Shown here piece after piece: positions 45,481-53,155 of a stretch of DNA of 64,000 bases. The notes beneath the pieces were generated by a model that saw nothing but the letters and a program-made list of their open reading frames with translations, was not told where the DNA came from and ran no database searches. The translations under genes and the position numbers were made by a program. Source of the stretch: Salinimonas profundi (GTDB lineage Bacteria; Pseudomonadota; Gammaproteobacteria; Enterobacterales; Alteromonadaceae); the NCBI RefSeq assembly GCF_014750655.1, contig NZ_JABBXD010000001.1, positions 171,102 to 235,101 of the forward strand. Direction: 5' to 3'. The number at the start of each line of letters is the position of its first letter. Position 1 is the first letter of the stretch.

Positions 45481-46893
45481 CTAAGAATAGTGTAAAAGAT
45501 GGGCGCCAATGACAAATGCACTGGCCAGCGCGAATAAGCAAAGCTGGAAACGCCAGATTGTGGCCGCCCACTGACTCCAGTCAAGCTTGACCACACCCAG
45601 ACAGCCGATAAGACTGGCCGATGTAGGTATGATGATATTGGTCAAACCGTCACCCAGCTGAAAGGCCAGTACCACGGTTTGTCGGCTGATGTTCAGCAAA
45701 TCACCAAGAGGGGCCATTATGGGCATGGTGATGGCTGCCTGACCGGAGCCCGAGGCGACAAAAAAATTGAACAGGCTCTGAAAAGCCAGCATGCCCCAGG
45801 CGGTAACAATATCCGGTGTCAGGCTTAACAGCGATGCACAATGAAATAGCACGGTGTTTAAGACAGACGGCTCGTTGAGCTGATTGCCACCTAACAACAG
45901 CACAATACCTTTAGCCAATGCGACAAGTAACGCTGCAGGTACTAACTCCTGTGCACCCTGGGTGAACTTATCAGCGCTTAGACTAAAACTAATGTTCTGG
46001 CCAAACTTAGCAATAATAGCGACCACCACCCCGAGTGTGAAAAACTGTGCGGCCAGTTCGGGAATGTAGTATTGGCGTGCCATGACTCCCCATATTATCC
46101 AGCCAATCACTGCGCCAAAACTGATAAGTATCAGCCTGTCGGCATGGGTGAGTGCCTCCTTTGACGTTGTTATCGCTGTATCCGGGGCCTGCCGGTGACG
46201 TTTTGCATAGCGTAATAAAAACACTAAACCTAAAAACGTGAAACTAAACCAGGCAATAATACGCAGGCCCGCCCCGGAAAAAACCGGGATGTCTGCAATA
46301 GATTGCGCGATGGCGATACTGAATGGATTCATCCAGGATGTGGCAAAGCCAATTTGGGTCGCCACATAGGTCACAAGCACAGTCACCTGCGCGTTATAAC
46401 CAAGCTGTTTCATCACCGGCAGCAGCACGATGCAAAAGGCTATCGCTTCCTCGCCCATACCGAAGATGGCACCACCGAGCGAAAAACAGACAAAAAGCAA
46501 TGGGAGCAACAGCACTTCGAACCGGCGGGTGTGTGAAATGAGCGTCAGTATTCCCCGGTTTATCGCCCCGGTGTGCATCAACACCCCGAATGCGCCGCCG
46601 GTGATCAGAATAAACGCCGCCACGCCAATCGTCGCGCCGTATTTATCACCGGCAACCATGCCTTCAAATAAGACATTCATAAGCCCGATACCGCCTTGTT
46701 CGGCGAATAATGTGCTGCCGGAGGTATCAGGGGCATAGGTAAACTGATTCAGTGCAACGCTTTGTGCAGGCGCGTCACTTTCAAAATATCCAGGCGTGAC
46801 TAAAAACGCACTCAAATAGGCAAGCACGGCAACACTGAGGAGAATTACCGCTGCACTGGGAAAAGAATAAGAACGGGTCTGTGATGACATCAA
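45481..46893 (-). CDS. YfcC-family membrane transporter
   Basis: 470 residues, about 12 membrane helices. Family segments are FILITGGAFGVLMHTGAINRG, GMGEEAIAFCIVLLPVM and TSWMNPFSIAIAQSIADIP, with a C-terminal FFVASGSGQAAITMPIMAPLGDL. Members of the group are predicted carriers for amino acids, dipeptides or C4-dicarboxylates. Its position between a TonB-dependent receptor and an isoaspartyl dipeptidase makes beta-Asp dipeptides the likely substrate, by inference. The start has AAGG upstream (complement of 46900-46903). It lies 70 bp after the receptor gene, with a hairpin in between. Confidence 0.88.
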   Translation of the reverse strand: MMSSQTRSYSFPSAAVILLSVAVLAYLSAFLVTPGYFESDAPAQSVALNQFTYAPDTSGSTLFAEQGGIGLMNVLFEGMVAGDKYGATIGVAAFILITGGAFGVLMHTGAINRGILTLISHTRRFEVLLLPLLFVCFSLGGAIFGMGEEAIAFCIVLLPVMKQLGYNAQVTVLVTYVATQIGFATSWMNPFSIAIAQSIADIPVFSGAGLRIIAWFSFTFLGLVFLLRYAKRHRQAPDTAITTSKEALTHADRLILISFGAVIGWIIWGVMARQYYIPELAAQFFTLGVVVAIIAKFGQNISFSLSADKFTQGAQELVPAALLVALAKGIVLLLGGNQLNEPSVLNTVLFHCASLLSLTPDIVTAWGMLAFQSLFNFFVASGSGQAAITMPIMAPLGDLLNISRQTVVLAFQLGDGLTNIIIPTSASLIGCLGVVKLDWSQWAATIWRFQLCLFALASAFVIGAHLLHYS

Positions 46894-46907
46894 AATACCT
46901 TTTCAGG

Positions 46908-46931
46908 CCGGGTGCAGAACAGCACACCCGG
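46908..46931 (-). promoter_or_regulatory. Hairpin between the receptor and permease genes
   Basis: The stem CCGGGTG / CACCCGG (46908-46914 and 46925-46931) lacks a T run. It may stabilise the receptor message and attenuate transcription into the permease gene. Confidence 0.45.
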
Positions 46932-46963
46932 CGATTGAACACATGTCTGTAGCGGTATGACGA

Positions 46964-49918
46964 TCAGAAACGGTACGTCAGGCCTACGCGATACATCGCG
47001 CCGAGCGCATCATGATTGAGCGCGTTAAAGCCGCGGGCTGAGCCGTATGCAGTGGGCGGCGCTTCGTCGGTAATATTATCGATATTCGCCCGTACCGTCA
47101 GCGACTTGCTGATATCGTATCCCATACTCAGATCCCACGTCAGCCAGGAATCGATATCCCGGGTAGCGTCCGGGTCACTGATCGCACCGATATCAATCAG
47201 CTCATCAATCTCACGACCGCGCAAGCCTTCAATATCGTCCTGATAGCTGTCAGTGTAGTTGGCGTTCAGGCGCACGTAATAATCATCGGCACTCCAGGTC
47301 ACTGAAAATGTGGCGATGTTTTCCGGATAAAGAAATGTGCCGGCCAGCGATTCGATAGTGTCAGAGCCAGGGCGGTTTCGCTCGTATTTGATATAGTGTG
47401 TTGCATCAGCTCTGACGATGATATCGGCATAATCCAGCTTAAACCGATGGTCGAACTTTATATCGATACCGCTTAATTCCTGCGTACCTGTGTTTTCCAG
47501 CGGTATAATGTGGTCGCGGGATAGTGGCAGAAACAGCTCATTTTCTCTTGGATTAAATTCAGCAATGTAGGCATCAAGAATTTGTCTCAGATTGGCGCCG
47601 TCCTCATCGATAAACAGCCCGTTACTGTCGGTCACCTCACAAACATCCTGCTCATAGGCGATACCCTGTGCACCGGTCGGAACCAGGTTACAATGCCGTA
47701 GCGATGCATCGGTCAGTGCACGATCCAACACCGCTGTCATGTTGGTATCGATAACGTCCTCATGATCAAATTGCCAGTAATCCACCGTCAGGTTGGTGTT
47801 TTGTCCCGGGCTCCAGCCAAACCCGACACTGATCGCTTCAGACTCTTCTGCGCGCAAAGCATCATTGCCAAGCTCCAGGGTGTTGACGGACACTTCGGTA
47901 CCATCGCCCATGCAGTATAGGTCTGCCACCGCCTGATTAACCCCGCAATCAAAGGTGGAGGTGGTCGTACGCAGTTCGACACCAGCCTGAGTCAGGGAAG
48001 GAGCACGGAATGATGTCGACCAGGAACCTCGAAAGACAACACTGTCTAAAGGCCGGAAAGTAAACCCAACCTTAGGATTAAAGGTGCCGCCGAAATCATC
48101 AAAATGATCATAGCGCCCCGCAACCTGCAGCTCGAACGTTTCATGCAGCGGAATGTAAAACTCTGCAAATGCCCCCCATTGTGTGCGATCTGCTTCTGCC
48201 ACACTGGAACCAAAGCCGAATACGTCAACCAGATAGTCATTTTCAGCACGGGCGCGGGAGTTAAGTGAAGGGAAGTCGGACAATTCTTCACGGCGCACTT
48301 CAACCCCAAATGCAGCACTGATGACTCCGGCATCCCAGCTATATACATCACCGTTTATAGTGGCGTTCCACGCATAAACTGAGCTCTTGCCATCCCGGGT
48401 AGGAAACGCTTCGGTCAGTGCCAGGGTGGCATCATTTTGGGCGTCATTTAATAAAAACGGGTTGAAGAATTGTCGGGGGGCTCCATCGGTGCACTGTAGC
48501 TCGTTGCCGTTGTAGCTGGCAATGCTGCCATCGTTACACAGCTCTCCGGTCAGGGCGGCATGAAACTTATACCGATTATAAATACCTGCTTCCACACGCT
48601 GCTCTGACTCAGACCGGGACAGGGTGATACCTGATTCCCAGTACCAGCTACCAATATCCCCGGATAGCTCACTGACCAGACGGTAATTGGTTGACTCTAC
48701 CGATATGGTGCGCGGCGCGGTAAAGCGCGCATCAAAAGCAAACCCGTACACTTCGCGCCCGGCAACTGATGTGAACGGATCGATATACATCTGATCAAGA
48801 TAAAAATTTGAGCCATCAGGCTGATCAAACATAAACAGCGCATTTTCCAGCACATAGGGGCCGTCGCTGTCATCAATACGATTAATCGGGGAGGGGGTTG
48901 AATAAGCCGTCGAGTCTGTCTGACTGAAAAATAAATCCGTCTTCCAGGTGACATCGTTAAAAATGTGCGTGTACGTAGCACCGGCAGACACACTTTCAAA
49001 CGGCGTATCGAGATAGTCGTCCTGATTACCATAATAGGCGCAAATTTCCTCACCAAACTCGGTGGTTACCAGCGGGGTTTTACAATAAGGCGCGGGCAGC
49101 TCAAGTAAATCTTCCTGAGAGAAGTAATAAATATTCGGCGCATTTTCCAGCTTGGGCAGATAGGAGTAGCTGCTTTTTAAAATCGGATCGCGGGTATAAT
49201 CACGATCCACAGCACGAAATGCTGACCGGTCATAGTAGTCAGCAAATACGGTCAGATTACCATTTCCAATCTGCTTGCCGTACAGCGCGTTGATTTGCGC
49301 ACGACCTTCATCGGAACCGGCAAAGCTATTGCCATAACTGGCATCCAGCTGGAAACCCTCAAAATCATCTTTAAGAATGTAATTGATAACACCGGCTACC
49401 GCGTCAGCGCCGTATACTGCAGAGGCTCCGGTTGCCAGAATTTCAATACGCTCGATAGCGCCCAGCGGAATCGCATTCACATCCACAAAGTTTTCCGTTC
49501 CGGCAGCAAATGAGCTAGGCGCGATACGCCGTCCGTTGACCAGCGTCAGGGTGGAGGAGGGGCCCATGCCCCGTAAACTTGCGGCCGACTGGCCGGCAGG
49601 GGTAGAGCTTGTCAGACTGCCGCTTTGCGCGGTTGAAAACGTGCCGCTTCCACCCCGTAACTGGGCAACATCTCTGAGCAGGTCATAAATGCTGTTCGCC
49701 CCCGATTGTTTGATAAAATCCTGATCAAGGACGGTAAGCGGCTGGGTCCCCTCAAGATCGACGCCTTTGATGCGACTGCCTGTCACATCGATGCGCTCTA
49801 CAGCCTGCTCCGGCGTATCGACGGCATCAGCAATGGTGTCAGTAGAGGTCTGTTGAGCGAAAGCATGAAAGCTCAATGCGGCTGATACCGCGGTTGCAAT
49901 AGTCAGTTTAGTAAACAT
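46964..49918 (-). CDS. TonB-dependent outer-membrane receptor
   Basis: 984 residues from ATG 49918, with AGGTGA upstream. A signal peptide (cleavage after AFA-QQT) is followed by a TonB-box-like region and the plug domain: ERIDVTGSRIKGVDLEGTQP, GPSSTLTLVNGRRIAPS and ILATGASAVYGADAVAGVINYIL. A 22-strand barrel with typical aromatic turns ends in YRVGLTYRF. Such receptors import large substrates across the outer membrane with energy from TonB. In this locus the substrate is probably a cyanophycin fragment or beta-Asp-Arg dipeptide, which is an inference from the neighbours. The gene heads a receptor-permease-dipeptidase unit on the minus strand. Confidence 0.93.
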   Translation of the reverse strand: MFTKLTIATAVSAALSFHAFAQQTSTDTIADAVDTPEQAVERIDVTGSRIKGVDLEGTQPLTVLDQDFIKQSGANSIYDLLRDVAQLRGGSGTFSTAQSGSLTSSTPAGQSAASLRGMGPSSTLTLVNGRRIAPSSFAAGTENFVDVNAIPLGAIERIEILATGASAVYGADAVAGVINYILKDDFEGFQLDASYGNSFAGSDEGRAQINALYGKQIGNGNLTVFADYYDRSAFRAVDRDYTRDPILKSSYSYLPKLENAPNIYYFSQEDLLELPAPYCKTPLVTTEFGEEICAYYGNQDDYLDTPFESVSAGATYTHIFNDVTWKTDLFFSQTDSTAYSTPSPINRIDDSDGPYVLENALFMFDQPDGSNFYLDQMYIDPFTSVAGREVYGFAFDARFTAPRTISVESTNYRLVSELSGDIGSWYWESGITLSRSESEQRVEAGIYNRYKFHAALTGELCNDGSIASYNGNELQCTDGAPRQFFNPFLLNDAQNDATLALTEAFPTRDGKSSVYAWNATINGDVYSWDAGVISAAFGVEVRREELSDFPSLNSRARAENDYLVDVFGFGSSVAEADRTQWGAFAEFYIPLHETFELQVAGRYDHFDDFGGTFNPKVGFTFRPLDSVVFRGSWSTSFRAPSLTQAGVELRTTTSTFDCGVNQAVADLYCMGDGTEVSVNTLELGNDALRAEESEAISVGFGWSPGQNTNLTVDYWQFDHEDVIDTNMTAVLDRALTDASLRHCNLVPTGAQGIAYEQDVCEVTDSNGLFIDEDGANLRQILDAYIAEFNPRENELFLPLSRDHIIPLENTGTQELSGIDIKFDHRFKLDYADIIVRADATHYIKYERNRPGSDTIESLAGTFLYPENIATFSVTWSADDYYVRLNANYTDSYQDDIEGLRGREIDELIDIGAISDPDATRDIDSWLTWDLSMGYDISKSLTVRANIDNITDEAPPTAYGSARGFNALNHDALGAMYRVGLTYRF

Positions 49919-50286
49919 AATTTCACCTGGACTTTTCATACCGTCCGTCAACGACATCGCACACGTGCAGTGAGCGTTAACGAACGTTCATTATAATTTT
50001 TAAGAAATGAAAAGGGGATTGGCACACGAGCAAATCCACCGGATTGATGTTTCCGGTAGTGGCCTACTCGTCAAACCACTCCGACAGGTAGTGGGGCGAG
50101 TAAAAATATGCTGAAAGGCGAGGCGCTTTTTTTAACATTTTTTACGTTTAATCAGATTTCGTTTTGACAAACTAACGCGCTGGCGTTAGCGTATTTTTGC
50201 TTCAAGTCTTTTTCGTTATATCACCCTGAATTCAGGTTGGCAACAACTTATTCACACCCCATAATCAGGAAAAAGGCTTTTTATCC
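49919..50286. promoter_or_regulatory. Divergent control region between the receptor and cyanophycinase genes
   Basis: No gene lies in these 368 bp. On the plus strand a consensus -35 TTGACA (50164-50169) is followed at once by the palindrome CTAACGC-GCTG-GCGTTAG (50172-50189), which fills the spacer toward a weak -10 (TAGCGT at 50187-50192). On the minus strand a -10 TATAAT (complement of 49990-49995) stands 72 bp before the receptor start, next to GCGTTAACG (49974-49982), which resembles the palindrome half-site. One regulator could control both directions. Confidence 0.5.
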
Positions 50287-51996
50287 ATGAAGATCTTTAA
50301 TAGCAAGATCGCTTCAATTTTGCCGATGAAGGCAGCAATCTCTACATACTTAATTATTTTTTTATGCACGATATCAACGCCTGCTCTGGCTGAAAAAGTG
50401 ACCATTTTAATCGGTGGGGCATTGCATACCTGTAGTTCTTATTCGCAGCAAAACTGTCAGGATGACCAGGTGCCATCGGGCAAACAGCACGCACTTTATA
50501 ATATTGATGAGACCTCGCTTAGCCAGCTTTCGATGTTGATGGGCGAGCTATCAGAAAGTATCGAATGCAATGCGCTGGTCGACGGGCAAAGCAATATTCT
50601 GCAAAAAATAAAGCGACTGCGCCGTTATCAGGGAAAAACGCTCACCAAATCCGAATTACTTTCTTTGTGGAATGACAGTGGAAGTCCGCTTAGCTATGCG
50701 CTTAGCGATACCTTATATTATGCCCTGCTGGATACGCTTGAGATCGCCCAGCAAAAAGAAATTGTTAACGTAGCGGCAAATCGTTCATCCTATGCCGCTG
50801 ACATCGTCAAGCATGTTGAGCTGCATACTCGCCGACTGGCCGGCGAGCGGCAGTCAGGTCAAAAGCCTAAGATTCTAGTCATCACAGCATCCGGCCGCGA
50901 CCCTTACGAATCCGCAGATTTTTACGAACAATTGTTCACCTTTGATGGCATTGCCACACAATGGCTTGCGCTGACACCGGCCCTGGTCGATGCCATAACG
51001 GCACAGGATTGTTCCCGTCTTGATGATTACAGACAGGCGCACAATACATTTGCCCGAAAAACTGTTTATCCCCATCGAACGGCGCAGGAACAAGCCCTGT
51101 GCCAATCAGGCCTGCAGGGCATTATCGATGCAGTGCGCACTGCCACTACCCTTGTATTTAACGGCGGTGATCAAAGCCTTACCCGAAAGGTGCTGTTTGA
51201 TAGCCACAATCAGGCCTATCCCTGGACTGACGTGATAAAAGCGCGTCCCATCATTGTGGGTACCAGTGCCGGTACGACGGTACAAAGCGGTGGCAGCCGC
51301 AATGGCGTGCCCGTGCCGATGATATCGAATGGTTCGGCGATACAGGCGCTCAATACAGGAGCACATGCAGGTTCGCCGCCCAGTCAGCGATGCAGGAAAA
51401 CGTGCAGTGATAAGCTGCATCCTGACGCGCTGACCTATGTTGCCAGCGGCGGATTGGGCAGAGTGGCCTTTTTAGTGGATACCCATTTCAGTGAAAGAAA
51501 CAGAGGCGTGCGACTGCATGTACTTGCCCGTGATACCGGACAAACCAGCGGTTTTGGCGTGGATGAGACAACGGCGCTCGTCGTCACTGACTCGCAAGGT
51601 ACCCGTACCATGCAGGTTATTGGTGAAAACGGGGTGGTGAAAATAGTACCTAACGCTGAGCAGACGTTTTTATACAGCTATTACCCCAGCGGCACTTCGC
51701 TTTTTGCAGATGACGACAAGGTTTATCTTAAGCACGACACTGTATCACATGAACGTACGGCCACTGCGGCTTATGAATTACCCGACCTGTTAAGCGACGC
51801 ACACTTGCGTGGCATCACGCAAACAATGTGTGCAAAGAACATTAAAAGCAGTACGGCAACACATCGACAAGGCGATGTCATCTGGCAATTCATCATGGAT
51901 GCAAGTAACGCTGATTACGTGCAAGTCCACGAGCAATCAAACGGCTGTGCAATAGAGAGCTTGCGTATTACCTATCAGAAACAATCAGAAAACTAA
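50287..51996 (+). CDS. Secreted cyanophycinase (peptidase family S51)
   Basis: 569 residues with a signal peptide (cleavage near ALA-EKV, about residue 35), so it acts outside the cytoplasm. The nucleophile Ser327 lies in VGTSAGT and the preceding loop in FNGGDQ (293-296), which are the hallmarks of cyanophycinase in family S51. These enzymes cut cyanophycin, a polyaspartate chain with arginine side groups, to beta-Asp-Arg dipeptides. It is divergent from the receptor-permease-dipeptidase unit that could take up and split the product. It is longer than the cytoplasmic form because of the N-terminal extension and a C-terminal domain (about residues 430-569) that I do not recognise. Confidence 0.9.
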   Translation: MKIFNSKIASILPMKAAISTYLIIFLCTISTPALAEKVTILIGGALHTCSSYSQQNCQDDQVPSGKQHALYNIDETSLSQLSMLMGELSESIECNALVDGQSNILQKIKRLRRYQGKTLTKSELLSLWNDSGSPLSYALSDTLYYALLDTLEIAQQKEIVNVAANRSSYAADIVKHVELHTRRLAGERQSGQKPKILVITASGRDPYESADFYEQLFTFDGIATQWLALTPALVDAITAQDCSRLDDYRQAHNTFARKTVYPHRTAQEQALCQSGLQGIIDAVRTATTLVFNGGDQSLTRKVLFDSHNQAYPWTDVIKARPIIVGTSAGTTVQSGGSRNGVPVPMISNGSAIQALNTGAHAGSPPSQRCRKTCSDKLHPDALTYVASGGLGRVAFLVDTHFSERNRGVRLHVLARDTGQTSGFGVDETTALVVTDSQGTRTMQVIGENGVVKIVPNAEQTFLYSYYPSGTSLFADDDKVYLKHDTVSHERTATAAYELPDLLSDAHLRGITQTMCAKNIKSSTATHRQGDVIWQFIMDASNADYVQVHEQSNGCAIESLRITYQKQSEN

Positions 51997-52009
51997 CAGG
52001 TAAACCGAA

Positions 52010-52042
52010 ACATAAAGCGCTTACTTTATGGGCGCTTTATGT
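52010..52042 (+). terminator. Hairpin after the cyanophycinase gene
   Basis: The 11-bp stem ACATAAAGCGC / GCGCTTTATGT (52010-52020 and 52032-52042) begins 13 bases after the stop codon. It has no T run, so termination is only likely. Confidence 0.55.
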
Positions 52043-52110
52043 TCCGCCGTAATGTTTTCACGCAGTTTCCTGCTGCGTTTTAAAATACACACGACCGGTG
52101 TCGTTACCTG

Positions 52111-52917
52111 CTAAAATTCATAATTTAACGATACCCCGTAATCCACATCGGTTTTTTCTACCCCTTCAAAGGGCATTGAATTGTGATTTACTTCGATGGC
52201 AAAGCCAACATTAAGTGAGGGACGGATAGGGAAGTTAAGACTGGCAACAGCCAGCACCCGTAAATCACTGATATCGTCCACGGCGGGCTGAATGTAGCTG
52301 GATGCTGAGGCCACAAAGGGGTATTCCCCTGTGTGTTTATGCACGATATTTGTGTACAAATTTGCCCTGACTGTATTGTCAGTCAGCGATGTGGTCTCCG
52401 ACGTTTCAGATTCATAAAAGGCCCCGACGCCGACGATCAACTGTTGTTCATTGGTTTTATTCTGCGAATCAAAGCGCCATCTTACATTGCCACCGACTAA
52501 TTCACGATCAGAGATACCGGCAAAATCATCATACTGGTATTGCACGAAAAGCTCTGAATCTACGGATGGCGCAAACTGGTTCTCATGGATCCACCGGCCG
52601 TGCAAAAACAGCTCGTCTTCGTCTCTGACCTGATTGGTCTCTGAGTAGCTATAGTCGCTGATGAGTACAAAAAGATCGTCATTCTGTTTAAATCGCAGCA
52701 GGCCATTGGCGTTATATTCCTGCTCATCCTTATTTCCCGACTGGCCATTAATGCTCAGACCGACCTGACCACTATAGCCTTCAGGCGGAGTGATTTGGAC
52801 GTTGACAGGTACGATGGCAAAGGACGGCATGCTAAAACAGCTTAGCAGTACAGCAGGAAGCGCTAAGTGCCCGAACCGGTTACGAGAAGTCAATGAACGA
52901 GGTGATGTATAAAGCAT
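52111..52917 (-). CDS. DUF481 family outer-membrane beta-barrel protein
   Basis: 268 residues from ATG 52917, chosen because AGGAAG lies seven bases upstream; the frame is open 11 codons further. A signal peptide (about residue 30, at SFA-IVP) is followed by amphipathic strands with the DUF481 pattern (GQVGLSINGQSGNKDEQ, VGGNVRWRF) and a final VSLNYEF, the C-terminal Phe expected for outer-membrane insertion. The E. coli member YdiY is a salt-induced outer-membrane protein, but no role is known here. Convergent with the cyanophycinase gene. Confidence 0.82.
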   Translation of the reverse strand: MLYTSPRSLTSRNRFGHLALPAVLLSCFSMPSFAIVPVNVQITPPEGYSGQVGLSINGQSGNKDEQEYNANGLLRFKQNDDLFVLISDYSYSETNQVRDEDELFLHGRWIHENQFAPSVDSELFVQYQYDDFAGISDRELVGGNVRWRFDSQNKTNEQQLIVGVGAFYESETSETTSLTDNTVRANLYTNIVHKHTGEYPFVASASSYIQPAVDDISDLRVLAVASLNFPIRPSLNVGFAIEVNHNSMPFEGVEKTDVDYGVSLNYEF

Positions 52918-53093
52918 GTGGTTATTCTTCCTGGCAGGGCAGGTGTGCACGCCGACGTGACTTAGCCTGCTCCGGTTATACGTTTTTTTCAGGCGACGTA
53001 ATCTAGCATTGACTGCGCGACTTATCCAGACGAGAACAGGTTTTGTTATAAGAATGGACGCTGGAGAGATTAATGACAGGTATGTTTCAGTGA

Positions 53094-53133
53094 CAAAAAA
53101 AGGCCCTGACCTGGCGGGGAGCGCCAGCGGGCC
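53094..53133 (-). terminator. Terminator of the metzincin operon
   Basis: On the minus strand an imperfect stem GGCCCGCTGGCG / CGCCAGGTCAGGGCC (53102-53133) leads into seven T (complement of 53094-53101). It begins 22 bp after the stop codon at 53156. Confidence 0.82.
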
Positions 53134-53155
53134 AAGGACAGCACGCGCTCGCGTT

